A stretch of DNA of 64,000 nt from Pseudomonadota bacterium (GCA_018240565.1 JAFEFO010000015.1:1-64000), one strand, 5' to 3'. Positions 27,367-36,206 are shown, counted from the stretch's first letter. Numbers and translations are program-made. Notes: generated by a model not told the origin, from the letters alone.

Positions 27367-28755
27367 TCAGCGGCCGGGCATACCACCGGGCGGCAATCCG
27401 CTGCCGCCCATGCCCTTGAGCGCCCCGCCCATCTGTCGCATCAGCCCCTTGATGCCGCCGTTGGCCATCTTCGACATCATCTTTTCCATCTGCATGTATT
27501 GCTTGAGCAGGCGGTTGACGTCGGCCGGCTGGGTGCCGGATCCACGCGCCACGCGCGCCTTGCGTGAGCCATTGAGCAGGTCCGGATGGCGGCGTTCCTT
27601 CTTCGTCATCGAATTGATGATCGCCACCATGCGATGCACTTCCTTGTCGTTGACTTTCGACTTGACGCTGTCCGGCAGGTTGCCCACGCCCGGCAACTTG
27701 TCCATCAGCGAGGCAAGGCCGCCCATGTTGAGCATCTGCGAAAGCTGGTCGCGCATGTCGTTCATGTCGAAGCGCTTGCCCTTGATCACCTTCTCGGCAA
27801 GCTTCTGCGCCTTCTCGCGGTCGACGTTCTGCTCGACCTGCTCGACCAGCGACAACACGTCGCCCATGCCGAGGATGCGTTGCGCCAGGCGATCCGGATG
27901 GAAGGCTTCCAGTCCGTCGGGTTTTTCCGAAACGCCGAGGAACTTGATCGGTCGCCCGGTGACATAGCGCACCGACAGCGCCGCGCCGCCGCGCGCATCG
28001 CCGTCGGTCTTGGTCAGCACCACACCCGTCAGCGGCAACGCTTCGGCGAAGGCCTTGGCTGTGTTCGCCGCATCCTGGCCGGTCATCGCATCGACGACAA
28101 ACAGCGTTTCAATCGGATTGAGCGCCGCGTGCAGCGACTTGATTTCATCCATCATCTGCTGATCGATGGCCAGGCGGCCGGCGGTATCGACCAGCAGCAC
28201 ATCGGCAAAATTCTTCTTCGCGGCATCGACAGCGGACCATGCGATGGCGACCGGATCCTGGTCGCCGGCACTTGGATGGAACAGCACATCCACCTGTTCG
28301 GCGAGCAGGCGCAACTGCTCGATCGCCGCCGGACGATACACGTCGCAGCTCACGACCATGACTTTTTTCTTCTTGCGATCCTTGAGGAACTTCGCCAGCT
28401 TGGCGACCGTCGTCGTCTTGCCCGCACCCTGCAGGCCGGCCATCAACACGATCGCCGGCGGCGCGGCGGCAAGATTCAGGTCGGCATTCGCCGTGCCCAT
28501 CACCACGGTCAGCTCGTCGCGCACGACCTTGACCAGCGCCTGCCCCGGCGTGAGCGACTTGAGGACTTCCTGTCCCAGTGCCTTGGCTTGTATGCGCTGG
28601 ATCAGCGCCTGCACCACCGGCAGCGCGACGTCCGCTTCGAGCAGGGCAATGCGCACCTCGCGCATCGATTCGCGGATATTCGCCTCGGTCAGGCGCGCGC
28701 GCCCGCGCAGGCGCTCGATGGTGGAGGACAGGCGTTGGCTCAGTGATTCGAACAT
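27367..28755 (-). CDS. ffh: signal recognition particle protein Ffh
   Basis: A 462-residue SRP54 homologue. The helical N domain is followed by the GTPase G domain (GLQGAGKTTTVAKLAKFL, then VVSCDVYRPAAIEQL, LLVDTAGRLAIDQQMM, TKTDGDARGGAALS) and a Met-rich M domain (LSQMLNMGGLASLMDKLPG, MQMEKMMSKMANGG, ending GGLPPGGMPGR-like Gly/Met repeats). With 4.5S RNA it targets nascent membrane proteins to FtsY. Divergent from the YpjD gene, which is its usual neighbour in gammaproteobacteria. Confidence 0.97.
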   Translation of the reverse strand: MFESLSQRLSSTIERLRGRARLTEANIRESMREVRIALLEADVALPVVQALIQRIQAKALGQEVLKSLTPGQALVKVVRDELTVVMGTANADLNLAAAPPAIVLMAGLQGAGKTTTVAKLAKFLKDRKKKKVMVVSCDVYRPAAIEQLRLLAEQVDVLFHPSAGDQDPVAIAWSAVDAAKKNFADVLLVDTAGRLAIDQQMMDEIKSLHAALNPIETLFVVDAMTGQDAANTAKAFAEALPLTGVVLTKTDGDARGGAALSVRYVTGRPIKFLGVSEKPDGLEAFHPDRLAQRILGMGDVLSLVEQVEQNVDREKAQKLAEKVIKGKRFDMNDMRDQLSQMLNMGGLASLMDKLPGVGNLPDSVKSKVNDKEVHRMVAIINSMTKKERRHPDLLNGSRKARVARGSGTQPADVNRLLKQYMQMEKMMSKMANGGIKGLMRQMGGALKGMGGSGLPPGGMPGR

Positions 28756-28833
28756 GGCGATGCAGCAAGGTTTGCGGGCCGCGCAGTATACCAGCGCCTC
28801 GCGCCGATCCCGGCGCTATGCCACACTAGACGC

Positions 28834-29610
28834 ATGCCGATCCACCCGCTCGCCGCCTTTGCCGCACTGTTGTATCTGGCCGCTGCCATCCTGTTCGCGC
28901 GCCGGCCGCGGCTGCCCGCTTTCGCGGTGGCCATGGCCGCCGTCGCCACGCACGCGGCGATCCTCGTCGGTCAGCACGGCGGCGGCGTCGACCTGCATTT
29001 CTTCGCGGCGCTGTCCCTGGTCGCGTGCTGCGTGACCGCGCTGTGCCTGCTGGTGAACCTGTACAAGCCGGTGGCGACGCTCGGCGTCGTCGTGTTTCCA
29101 CTGGCCGCGATCCTGCTGCTCGTGGACGTCTTCCTCGCGCCGCATACGCAGCCGCTGCCGATCGACTGGCAGATCAAGCTGCACGTGATCCTCTCCCTGC
29201 TCGGCTTCTCCGTGCTCAGCGTCGCCGCCGTGCTCGCGATTCTGCTCGCCTTGCAGGAACATGCCCTGCGCGCGCGCCGCTTCGATGGCATCGCCGCCGC
29301 GCTGCCGCCGCTGACGCTGACCGAATCGCTCATGTTCCAGATGATCGGCGCGGGCTTCGTGCTGTTGACCCTGGCGATCCTGGTCGGCTTCCTGTTCGTC
29401 GACAACGTGTTCGCCCAGCACCTGATCCACAAGACCGTGCTCAGCATCGCGGCCTGGATCGTGTTCGGCGCCCTGCTCTACGGTCGTTGGCGGCATGGCT
29501 GGCGTGGCCGCCGCGCCGTACGCCTGACCCTGGCCGGCATGATCCTGCTCGCACTCGCCTTCTTCGGCAGCCGCTTCGTGCTGGAACTGGTCTTGAAGCG
29601 CGTGCCTTGA
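28834..29610 (+). CDS. YpjD/CcsA-type cytochrome c assembly family membrane protein
   Basis: A 258-residue integral membrane protein with about eight hydrophobic segments, starting HPLAAFAALLYLAAAILF. The CcsA/CcmF-like family signature appears as QIKLHVILSLLGFSVLSVAAV and, later, LIHKTVLSIAAWIVFGALL, the conserved His residues being the family's putative heme ligands. The canonical WAD/tryptophan-rich heme loop is weak, as in the YpjD branch next to ffh. A precise role is unproven in this subfamily. It shares a divergent 78-base intergenic region with ffh, and the PilZ gene follows 31 bases later. Confidence 0.78.
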   Translation: MPIHPLAAFAALLYLAAAILFARRPRLPAFAVAMAAVATHAAILVGQHGGGVDLHFFAALSLVACCVTALCLLVNLYKPVATLGVVVFPLAAILLLVDVFLAPHTQPLPIDWQIKLHVILSLLGFSVLSVAAVLAILLALQEHALRARRFDGIAAALPPLTLTESLMFQMIGAGFVLLTLAILVGFLFVDNVFAQHLIHKTVLSIAAWIVFGALLYGRWRHGWRGRRAVRLTLAGMILLALAFFGSRFVLELVLKRVP

Positions 29611-29641
29611 TCAGCGCGCGCGCGCTGTGCAGAATCCACGC

Positions 29642-30013
29642 ATGAGTCAGTCCAAACCGAAGGCCGAAGAACGCCGCCGCTTCCAGCGCTTTCATTTCGA
29701 AGGCACGGTAAAGCTGTATTCCGACAAGGCGATGTGGGAGAGCAAGCTCGACGACATCTCGCTCAAGGGCGTGCTGATCGAGCATCCGCCGGGCTGGAGC
29801 GGCAAAGTTGGTTCGAGCTATCGCATGGACCTGCGCATCAACAACTCGGTGATCATCAGCATGGGCGTCACCGCCGCGCACATCATGCCGCATCGCATCG
29901 GTTTCCAGTGGCAGAAGATCGACCTGGACAGCTTTTCGGAATTGAAGCGGCTGGTGGAACTGAATCTGGGCGATCCGGAAATCCTCAACCGGGAGCTGTC
30001 GGCGCTGGGGTGA
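29642..30013 (+). CDS. PilZ domain protein, probable cyclic-di-GMP receptor
   Basis: A 123-residue, single-domain PilZ protein. Both ligand motifs are present: RxxxR (R12 to R16 in RRRFQR) and D/NxSxxG (D38-I-S40-L-K-G43). A beta-barrel (VKLYSDKAMW, GSSYRMDLRINN, IGFQWQKIDL) follows. It should bind cyclic di-GMP in the cytosol and pass the signal to an unknown partner. Two cyclic-di-GMP metabolism genes lie 9 kb away (38.5-41 kb). I chose the second in-frame ATG at 29642, which places the Arg motif at the normal distance from the start; the Shine-Dalgarno is poor for both candidates. Confidence 0.88.
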   Translation: MSQSKPKAEERRRFQRFHFEGTVKLYSDKAMWESKLDDISLKGVLIEHPPGWSGKVGSSYRMDLRINNSVIISMGVTAAHIMPHRIGFQWQKIDLDSFSELKRLVELNLGDPEILNRELSALG

Positions 30014-30022
30014 TTCTTTGCT

Positions 30023-30124
30023 CGTCATTCCGGCATGGAATGACGGAATCCAGAAGCCATGGACGGCAATCCGTCAACGGCATCCATGCAGTCTGGATGC
30101 CGGCATTCCATGCCGGCATGACGC
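30023..30124. repeat. dispersed intergenic repeat, copy A
   Basis: CGTCATTCCGGCATGG at one end and CCATGCCGGCATGACG at the other form imperfect terminal inverted repeats; ATGGACGGCAATCCG and CATGCAGTCTGGATGCC lie inside. One of four related elements (34751-34835, 35421-35512, 49149-49277). It fills most of the gap between the PilZ and radA 3' ends, so it could also act as a convergent transcription stop. Confidence 0.8.
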
Positions 30125-30128
30125 GTTT

Positions 30129-31499
30129 CTAGATCACCGCTCCAATCGCCTCGCTCAGCCGCTCCACAGGCACGATCTCCATATCGCCGATTTTCAGTTT
30201 CTTCGGTGCGTTCGCCTTCGGTACGATGGCTTTCAGGAATCCGTGTGTCGCGGCTTCCTTCAACCGCTCCTCGCCATTCGGTACCGGACGGATTTCGCCG
30301 GAAAGCCCGACCTCGCCGAATGCGACAAGTTTCTCCGGCAGCGGCTTGTCGCGGAACGACGACAGCACGGCGAGCAACGTCGGTAAGTCGGCCGCGGTTT
30401 CCTGCACGCGGATGCCGCCAACGACGTTGACGAACACATCCTGATCGTAGACCGCCATGCCGCCGTGCCGATGCAACACGGCGAGCAGCATCGCGAGGCG
30501 GTTTTGTTCCAGGCCAAGCGCGACGCGGCGCGGATTGCCCAAGGACGACTGATCCACCAGCGCCTGCACCTCGACCAGCAGCGGGCGCGTGCCCTCGCGC
30601 GTGACCATCACCGCGCTGCCGGGCGTCGGCCCCGCATGCGCGGACAGGAAAATCGCCGACGGATTCGGCACCTCGCGCAGGCCCTTGTCGCCCATCGCAA
30701 ACACGCCAAGCTCATTCACCGCGCCGAAGCGGTTCTTGAACGCGCGCAGCACGCGGAAGCGCGAACCGGACTCGCCCTCGAAGTACAGCACCGCATCGAC
30801 CATATGCTCGAGCACGCGCGGACCGGCGATGCCGCCTTCTTTCGTGACATGACCAACGAGGAAGATGCTGGTGCCGGTTTCCTTGGCGTAGCGCACCAGG
30901 CGCGCGGCGGATTCGCGCACCTGCGATACCGATCCCGGCGCCGCGGTGAGCAATTCCGTCCAGATCGTCTGGATGGAATCGATGACGAGCACGCGCGGAG
31001 TATCTTTTTGCGCATTGTCCACAATGCGCTCGACGCAGGTTTCCGCGAGACAGCGCAGATTGTCCAGCGCCAAGCCCAACCGCTGCGCACGCGCCGCAAT
31101 CTGCGCCAGCGATTCTTCGCCAGACACATACAACGTGGACAAGCGCGCGCCGAGCGCGCCGAGCACTTGCAACAACAGCGTGGACTTGCCGATACCAGGA
31201 TCGCCACCGACCAGCACCACCGAGCCCTGCACCAGCCCGCCGCCGAGCACACGATCGAGCTCGCCGATGCCGATCTGCGTGCGCACCTCGGCTTCCGCCG
31301 CGACCTGCGTCAGCGGCACGATGCGCGCCGGCGCCGCACCGGCGTAACCGGTGCGCTTGACCGCACCGGGTTTCGTGGCGGATTCGACGACGAATTCGCT
31401 CAGCGTGTTCCACGCCCCGCAGGCTTCGCACTGGCCCTGCCACTTCGTGTACTCGGCGCCGCATTGGTTGCAGACGTAGGCGGTTCTGGATTTGGGCAT
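30129..31499 (-). CDS. radA: DNA repair protein RadA
   Basis: A 456-residue RadA, the RecA-like motor that extends strand exchange and branch migration. Zinc finger with C10-x2-C13 and C24-x2-C27 (CNQCGAEYTKWQGQCEAC). ATPase core with Walker A GGDPGIGKSTLL, the Asp/Ser region VLVIDSIQTIWT, then the RadA-specific KNRFG motif (KNRFGAVNELGVF), and a C-terminal Lon-protease-like domain (GLSGEIRPVPNGEERLKEA). It follows the ParE/Phd module by 4 bases, so the toxin and radA may be on one message. Confidence 0.96.
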   Translation of the reverse strand: MPKSRTAYVCNQCGAEYTKWQGQCEACGAWNTLSEFVVESATKPGAVKRTGYAGAAPARIVPLTQVAAEAEVRTQIGIGELDRVLGGGLVQGSVVLVGGDPGIGKSTLLLQVLGALGARLSTLYVSGEESLAQIAARAQRLGLALDNLRCLAETCVERIVDNAQKDTPRVLVIDSIQTIWTELLTAAPGSVSQVRESAARLVRYAKETGTSIFLVGHVTKEGGIAGPRVLEHMVDAVLYFEGESGSRFRVLRAFKNRFGAVNELGVFAMGDKGLREVPNPSAIFLSAHAGPTPGSAVMVTREGTRPLLVEVQALVDQSSLGNPRRVALGLEQNRLAMLLAVLHRHGGMAVYDQDVFVNVVGGIRVQETAADLPTLLAVLSSFRDKPLPEKLVAFGEVGLSGEIRPVPNGEERLKEAATHGFLKAIVPKANAPKKLKIGDMEIVPVERLSEAIGAVI

Positions 31500-31503
31500 A
31501 CCC

Positions 31504-31830
31504 TCACGCTCCCAGCAAACGCTGCTCCAGCAGCGCGCGCAGGTCGCGGCGGCCGTCGGCGATCATGCCGATGTAAACCACTGGCCCGATGATGCGATAG
31601 AAAATATGCCACGGCCCATGAATGATTTGCCGATATTCCTTGCGGCCAATGGCAAGCAGGTCGCGCGGGCGACTTTCGCGTTCCGGCATGCTCTCCAGCG
31701 AATCGACGACACGCAAAATGGCATCGAGGACAAGGTCGGCATGGATGGGAGAGTCGTGTGTCGAAATGTACTCATGAATCGAGGCAAGATCGCGTCCTGC
31801 CCTGTCGGTCATCACGACTTCAAAGCGCAT
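31504..31830 (-). CDS. ParE/RelE-type toxin
   Basis: A 108-residue type II toxin. MRFEVVMTDRAGRDLASIHE followed by a two-helix hairpin and LAIGRKEYRQIIHGPWHIFYRIIGPVVYIGMI gives the RelE/ParE fold; the HGPWHIFYRI strand and the nearby ADGRRDLRALL end are typical of the ParE branch, so inhibition of DNA gyrase is more likely than mRNA cleavage. The start overlaps the antitoxin stop by one base (TGATG). The radA gene begins 4 bases after the stop. No lesion is visible. Confidence 0.85.
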   Translation of the reverse strand: MRFEVVMTDRAGRDLASIHEYISTHDSPIHADLVLDAILRVVDSLESMPERESRPRDLLAIGRKEYRQIIHGPWHIFYRIIGPVVYIGMIADGRRDLRALLEQRLLGA

Positions 31831-32105
31831 CAGCGTGCCTTGTGTTTTGAGCGCAACCGTTCGATGACTTCGCGTGCGGGCTTGCAGCGGCCGGCAGCGA
31901 TATCCTCATCGCTCATCGCCAGCAGCTTCAGCAGGGCAAGGGTTTCCTGTGCCTTTTCGTACGATGCGATGTCCTGCAGCACCGCCTTGGCCTCGCCGTT
32001 CTGGGTGATGATCAGCGGCTCGCCGGAGGCAGCGATTTTCTCCAACAACTCGGCGGCGTTGGCCTTTACGTAGGAAATGGGTTTGATCGATGAGGCAAGG
32101 CCCAT
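31830..32105 (-). CDS. Phd/YefM-type antitoxin
   Basis: A 91-residue antitoxin. The N-terminal Phd/YefM DNA-binding domain is seen in SYVKANAAELLEKIAASGEPLIITQNGEAKAVLQDIASYEK; the charged helical tail (CKPAREVIERLRSKHKAR) would neutralise the toxin. It overlaps the toxin start by one base. Expected to autorepress from the inverted repeat at 32125-32157 just upstream. Confidence 0.88.
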   Translation of the reverse strand: MGLASSIKPISYVKANAAELLEKIAASGEPLIITQNGEAKAVLQDIASYEKAQETLALLKLLAMSDEDIAAGRCKPAREVIERLRSKHKAR

Positions 32106-32124
32106 GGCACGACTCCGGTTTGCG

Positions 32125-32162
32125 ACAGGACTTAATTTAGCCCGATTTCAGTCCTGTATCAA
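32125..32162 (-). promoter_or_regulatory. promoter and inverted-repeat operator of the Phd/ParE module
   Basis: On the minus strand TTGATA (32162-32157, 5 of 6 consensus) and TAAATT (32139-32134) are 17 bases apart. A perfect inverted repeat, ACAGGACT (32125-32132) and AGTCCTGT (32150-32157), flanks the -10 box and most of the spacer. The -35 box overlaps the alr stop codon, so the module carries its own promoter inside the end of alr. Confidence 0.65.
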
Positions 32163-33241
32163 GCCGCGTCTTCCACGAACAGCACGCGCTTGGTCATGCC
32201 GCAGGCCAGGTCGTAGGAAATCGTGCCGGCGCGCGCGGCGATTTCCTCGATGGGCAGTTGCGGGCCCCACAGCGTCACGCGATCACCGACTTGCGCATCG
32301 GCCACGTTGCGCAAGTCGATCGCGATCAAATCCATCGACACGCGACCGGCGAGTGCGGCGCGCGTGCCGTTCACCAGCACCGGCGTGCCGGACGGTGCGC
32401 TGCGCGGGTAGCCGTCGCCATAGCCGATGGCGGCGACGCCGACGTCCATGTCCTGCGGGCATTCGAACGTGGCGGCGTAACCGATGCATTCGCCTTTGCG
32501 CACGCGGTTCACCGCAATCAGTTTCGTGGACAAGGTCATCACCGGCTCGAAGCCGAGGTCGGCGCCGGTCTTGCCTTCGACCACCGACAGACCGTAGAGC
32601 AGGCCGCCCACCCTGACCCAATCGTTGCGCGCTTGCGGCCAGCCGAGCAGGCCGGCGGAATTGGCTAGCGAACGCGGTCCGTCCAGACCCTGCGTGACCG
32701 CATCGAATGCCTCGATCTGGCGTGCCGTCAGGGCGTTGCCGAATTCGTCGGACGCAGCGAAATGCGTCATCAGCGCGATGTCGGAATCGACATTCGGCAA
32801 TGCACGCAAGCGTGCGTGCGCCGCGTGCGCCTGCGCGGGAGCGAAACCGAGTCGATGCATGCCGGTGTCGATCTTCAGCCATGCGCGCAAGCATCGTGGA
32901 TCGCGATCTGCTTCGAGCCATGCGAGCTGCGCTTCGTGGTGGATGACGGCGCCGAGATTCAGGCGACGGAATTCGGCAAGGTCAGCCGCTTCATCCGGTC
33001 CCGACAACACGACGATGCGTTTGCCGATGCCGGCCGCGCGCAGGCGCAGGCCGTCGCCGAGCGCGGCGACGCCGAACGCATCGGCATCGGCCAATGCGCG
33101 CGCGACGCGCTCCAATCCGTGACCGTAACCGTCGGCCTTGACTACGGCCATCACGTTTGCGGTGCCGGCACGCTCGCGCACGCGCGCGAGGTTGCGGCGC
33201 AGCGCGCCAAGGTGGATGGTGGCAAGCGCGGTGCGACTCAC
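32159..33241 (-). CDS. alr: alanine racemase
   Basis: A 360-residue PLP enzyme that makes D-alanine for peptidoglycan. The PLP-binding lysine is K35 in MAVVKADGYGHG. Other family segments: LKIDTGMHRLGF, VRVGGLLYGLSV, ECIGYAATF and the ISYDLACGMTKRV tail. It overlaps the dnaB stop by 4 bases, so the two are translationally coupled. The TA module promoter starts at its stop codon. Confidence 0.96.
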   Translation of the reverse strand: MSRTALATIHLGALRRNLARVRERAGTANVMAVVKADGYGHGLERVARALADADAFGVAALGDGLRLRAAGIGKRIVVLSGPDEAADLAEFRRLNLGAVIHHEAQLAWLEADRDPRCLRAWLKIDTGMHRLGFAPAQAHAAHARLRALPNVDSDIALMTHFAASDEFGNALTARQIEAFDAVTQGLDGPRSLANSAGLLGWPQARNDWVRVGGLLYGLSVVEGKTGADLGFEPVMTLSTKLIAVNRVRKGECIGYAATFECPQDMDVGVAAIGYGDGYPRSAPSGTPVLVNGTRAALAGRVSMDLIAIDLRNVADAQVGDRVTLWGPQLPIEEIAARAGTISYDLACGMTKRVLFVEDAA

Positions 33242-34629
33242 TCGTAATGCGCGCCATGCGCTTCGGCGGCGGTGCTTTCAAATCGCGTGTAGCGGCCGAG
33301 AAACGTGAGCTTGACCGTGCCGGTCGGGCCGTTGCGCTGCTTGCCGATGATGATCTCGGCCAGGCCCTTGTCCGCCGATTCCTTGTCGTAGTACTCGTCG
33401 CGGTAGATGAACAGGATCACGTCGGCGTCCTGCTCGATCGCGCCGGATTCGCGCAGGTCCGCCATCACCGGGCGCTTGTCGGTGCGTTGTTCGAGCGAGC
33501 GGTTGAGCTGCGAAAGCGCGATCACGGGGATGTTCAGTTCCTTGGCCAGGGCCTTCAGTCCACGCGATATTTCTGATATTTCCGTGGCGCGATTCTCCTT
33601 GTTCCCGGGCACGGCCATCAGCTGCAGGTAGTCCACGACGATGAGGCCGAGGTCGTACTGGCGCTTCATGCGCCGCGCGCGCGCGCGCAACTCGGCCGGC
33701 GACAGCGCCGGCGTGTCGTCGATCAGGATTTTTGTTTCCGACAGCAGCGTGATCGCACTGGTCACGCGCGGCCAGTCCTCTTCGGCCAGATCGCCGTTGC
33801 GCAGATGCTGCTGATCGATGCGCCCGAGCGAGGAAATCAGTCGGAACGCGAGCTGCGAGGCCGACATTTCCATCGAGAAGATCGCCACCGCCTTGCGCGA
33901 CTTGATCGCCGCGTGCTCGGCCATGTTCACGGCGAGCGCGGTCTTGCCCATCGACGGGCGCGCGGCGACGATGATGAGATCGGCCGGCTGCAGGCCCGAG
34001 GTCATCTCGTCCAGGTCGGCAAAGCCGGTGGCGAGGCCCGTGACCGCGTCCTTGCTTTCGTAGCGGCGCGACAGGATCTGGAACGCCTCGTGCACCGCTG
34101 CGCGCATTTCGACGTAGCTCTTCTTGCCACGCGCGCCGGTTTCGGCGATGTGGAACACGCGCTGTTCGGCCTCGGCGAGGATTTCCTCGGACTTGCGTCC
34201 TTCCGGCTGGAAGCCGTCGCCGACGATTTGCGTACCGGCCTCGATGAGCTGGCGCAACACGGACTTCTCGCGCACGATGCCGGCGTAGGCGAGGATGTTC
34301 GCCGCGCTCGGCGTCGCGTTGGCGAGTTGGATGACGTAGGCCACGCCACCGACCTCGTCGGCCAGGCCGCTGGACTCGAACCATTCGCCCAGCGTCACCG
34401 CATCGCAGGGCTGGTTGCGGCTGGCGAGGTCGCCGATCGCACGGAAGATCAGGCGATGATCCTTGCGGTAAAAGTCTTCCTCGCCGAGCTTGTCGGCGAT
34501 GCGCTCCCAGGCATGCTCATCGAGCATCAGGCCGCCGAGCACGGCCTGTTCGGCGTCGAGCGAATGCGGCGGCACGCGTAGCGCATCCACGCGCGCGGAA
34601 GAAAACATCCTGTCGGGAGAAGCGGCCAT
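33238..34629 (-). CDS. dnaB: replicative DNA helicase DnaB
   Basis: A 463-residue hexameric helicase that unwinds DNA at the replication fork. N-terminal primase-binding domain (PPHSLDAEQAVLGGLMLDEHAW), then the RecA-like motor with Walker A ARPSMGKTALAVNMA, Walker B LIVVDYLQLM and the late GTVKLTFLGRYTRFE. A TTG start further upstream (34644) is possible, but the ATG at 34629 has GAGGA 5-6 bases before it and is preferred. No intein is present. The stop overlaps the alr start by 4 bases. Confidence 0.97.
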   Translation of the reverse strand: MAASPDRMFSSARVDALRVPPHSLDAEQAVLGGLMLDEHAWERIADKLGEEDFYRKDHRLIFRAIGDLASRNQPCDAVTLGEWFESSGLADEVGGVAYVIQLANATPSAANILAYAGIVREKSVLRQLIEAGTQIVGDGFQPEGRKSEEILAEAEQRVFHIAETGARGKKSYVEMRAAVHEAFQILSRRYESKDAVTGLATGFADLDEMTSGLQPADLIIVAARPSMGKTALAVNMAEHAAIKSRKAVAIFSMEMSASQLAFRLISSLGRIDQQHLRNGDLAEEDWPRVTSAITLLSETKILIDDTPALSPAELRARARRMKRQYDLGLIVVDYLQLMAVPGNKENRATEISEISRGLKALAKELNIPVIALSQLNRSLEQRTDKRPVMADLRESGAIEQDADVILFIYRDEYYDKESADKGLAEIIIGKQRNGPTGTVKLTFLGRYTRFESTAAEAHGAHYE

Positions 34630-34750
34630 GCGAATCCTCGTCAATCAATGCCGACGATCATACCCAGCGCCGTCTCACCGCGCGATACGATAAGTGTGTG
34701 GATAAGTTGTGAAGAGATAAGCGGTTGGCATTGCGTCTGGAATCAAACAA

Positions 34751-34835
34751 CGTCATCCCGGCATGGAGTGCCGGGATCCAGACAGCATGGACGCCATCCT
34801 TGGTACCTGGATTCCCGCAGTCTGCCGGAATGACA
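34751..34835. repeat. dispersed intergenic repeat, copy B
   Basis: Starts CGTCATCCCGGCATGGAGTG with an immediate CCGGGATCCAG and ends with GTCTGCCGGAATGAC; an internal CTGGATTCC mirrors GGATCCAG. About 85 bases, lying between dnaB and rplI, upstream of the probable dnaB promoter region. Same family as the copies at 30023, 35421 and 49149. Confidence 0.8.
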
Positions 34836-34847
34836 AGCAAAAAAACA

Positions 34848-34869
34848 AAGGGCGCCCGAAGGCGCCCTT
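34848..34869 (-). terminator. Rho-independent terminator of rpsF-rpsR-rplI
   Basis: AAGGGCGCC (34848-34856) and GGCGCCCTT (34861-34869) form a perfect 9-bp stem with a CGAA loop. Read on the minus strand, the stem is followed by TGTTTTTTTGC. It lies 28 bases after the rplI stop, a strong intrinsic terminator that separates the ribosomal genes from dnaB. Confidence 0.88.
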
Positions 34870-34896
34870 GTCGATCATCGCGGAATCGACAGCGGA

Positions 34897-35346
34897 TTAT
34901 TCTTCCGCCGCGACCGTCACCTTCACCGTGGTCTGCACGTCCGCATGCAGGTGCACGTGGATTTCGAACTCGCCGGTATGGCGGATCGGGCCTTCGCCCA
35001 TGACCACTTCGCTCTTTTCCATTGCGTGACCCGCGGCGGTAAAGGCCTCGGCGATGTCGCGCGGTCCGACCGAACCGAACAGCTTGCCTTCGGGACTGGC
35101 GTTGGCCTTGATCGTGACCGTGGCGCCGTCCAGAGCGGTCTTGCGCGCTTCGGCCGCACTCATCACCTCGTTCGCCTTGGCCTCGTATTCGGCGCGGCGC
35201 TTTTCAAACTCGGCCACGTTGGCGGCGGTTGCGGCAACGGCCTTGCCATGCGGCACGAGGAAGTTGCGGCCATAGCCCGGCTTGACCTTGACCTTGTCGC
35301 CGAGGTTGCCGAGGTTTTTCACTTTTTGCAGCAGTACCAGTTCCAT
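34897..35346 (-). CDS. rplI: 50S ribosomal protein L9
   Basis: A 149-residue L9 that begins [36 protein letters not shown], the diagnostic N-terminal domain, followed by the long connecting helix and a C-terminal domain ([19 protein letters not shown]). Third gene of rpsF-rpsR-rplI, but separated from rpsR by 173 bases that contain repeat copy C. The intrinsic terminator follows. Confidence 0.97.
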   Translation of the reverse strand: MELVLLQKVKNLGNLGDKVKVKPGYGRNFLVPHGKAVAATAANVAEFEKRRAEYEAKANEVMSAAEARKTALDGATVTIKANASPEGKLFGSVGPRDIAEAFTAAGHAMEKSEVVMGEGPIRHTGEFEIHVHLHADVQTTVKVTVAAEE

Positions 35347-35420
35347 GACTATCTCCGATTCGTTAGCGCCGGAGCAGGTCCGGCGCAGCTGACCTCAGGT
35401 GTCCGAGGAGTTCATTTGGC

Positions 35421-35512
35421 CGTCATTCCCGCGAAGGCGGGAATCCAGTTCTTGCGTTCAGCAGAGCAAAAACTGGATTCCGGGTTCCGCCTGCGGCGGC
35501 CCCGGAATGACG
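35421..35512. repeat. dispersed intergenic repeat, copy C, inside the rpsR-rplI gap
   Basis: CGTCATTCCCGCGAAGGCGGGAATCCAG at the left (short palindrome) and CTGGATTCCGGG ... CCGGAATGACG at the right give clear terminal inverted repeats over about 92 bases. It splits the ribosomal operon between rpsR and rplI, so transcription of rplI must read through it or start within the gap. Confidence 0.85.
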
Positions 35513-35519
35513 AGCAAAA

Positions 35520-35744
35520 TCAGTGGTTGTCGCAGTAGGGCAAAAGCGCGAGGAAGCGCGCGCGCCCGATCGCCTGCGTCAATTCGCGCTGCCAGCGCGC
35601 CTTGGTGCCGGTGATGCGGCTGGGCACGATCTTGCCGGTCTCGCCGATGTACTGGCGCAGGGTGTTCAGGTCCTTGTAATCCACCTCGGTCGCGCCTTCG
35701 GCGGTGAAGCGGCAGTATTTCTTGCGGCGGAAGAATTTCGACAT
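35520..35744 (-). CDS. rpsR: 30S ribosomal protein S18
   Basis: A 74-residue S18: [17 protein letters not shown], then [48 protein letters not shown]. It pairs with S6 on the 30S platform. The frame is open four codons further upstream, but the ATG at 35744 has GGAG 6 bases before it and matches the family start. Between rpsF (15-base gap) and rplI. Confidence 0.97.
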   Translation of the reverse strand: MSKFFRRKKYCRFTAEGATEVDYKDLNTLRQYIGETGKIVPSRITGTKARWQRELTQAIGRARFLALLPYCDNH

Positions 35745-35759
35745 GGTCTTCTCCAATAC

Positions 35760-36206
35760 TTATTCGGCGGCGGGTTCGGCAGCAGCGGCAGGCGCGGCGG
35801 CGCGCGGCGCGCGTTCGCGGCGCGGCGCATCGTCGTCGTCACCAAAACCGAAGCCTTCGTCATCGCGGCGCTTGCCGCCCTTGTCGTCCTTGTTCTTGAG
35901 GATGTACGACTGCTCGGTGACCGGACCGTCCTTGACGATGATCAGGTGGCGCAGCACGGCATCGTTGAAGCGGAAGCCGGACTGCAATTCACTAAGCACG
36001 TCCTGGCCGCACTCGATGTTCATCAACACGTAGTGCGCCTTGGCCAGGTTCTGGATGGGATAGGCCAACTGGCGGCGGGCCCAGTCTTCGAGGCGATGGA
36101 TCTTGCCCTTGCCGCCTTCGATCAGCGCCTTGTAGCGCTCGATCATCGCGGGCACCTGCTCGCTCTGGTCAGGGTGGACCAGAAACACGATCTCGTAGTG
36201 GCGCAT
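35760..36206 (-). CDS. rpsF: 30S ribosomal protein S6
   Basis: A 148-residue S6. [25 protein letters not shown], the [20 protein letters not shown] strand and an acidic, Ala-rich C-terminal tail ([19 protein letters not shown]) typical of gammaproteobacterial S6, which receives glutamate residues from RimK in E. coli. First gene of rpsF-rpsR-rplI. The leader (36207-36311) is hairpin-rich. AAGGAG lies 6 bases before the ATG. Confidence 0.97.
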   Translation of the reverse strand: MRHYEIVFLVHPDQSEQVPAMIERYKALIEGGKGKIHRLEDWARRQLAYPIQNLAKAHYVLMNIECGQDVLSELQSGFRFNDAVLRHLIIVKDGPVTEQSYILKNKDDKGGKRRDDEGFGFGDDDDAPRRERAPRAAAPAAAAEPAAE

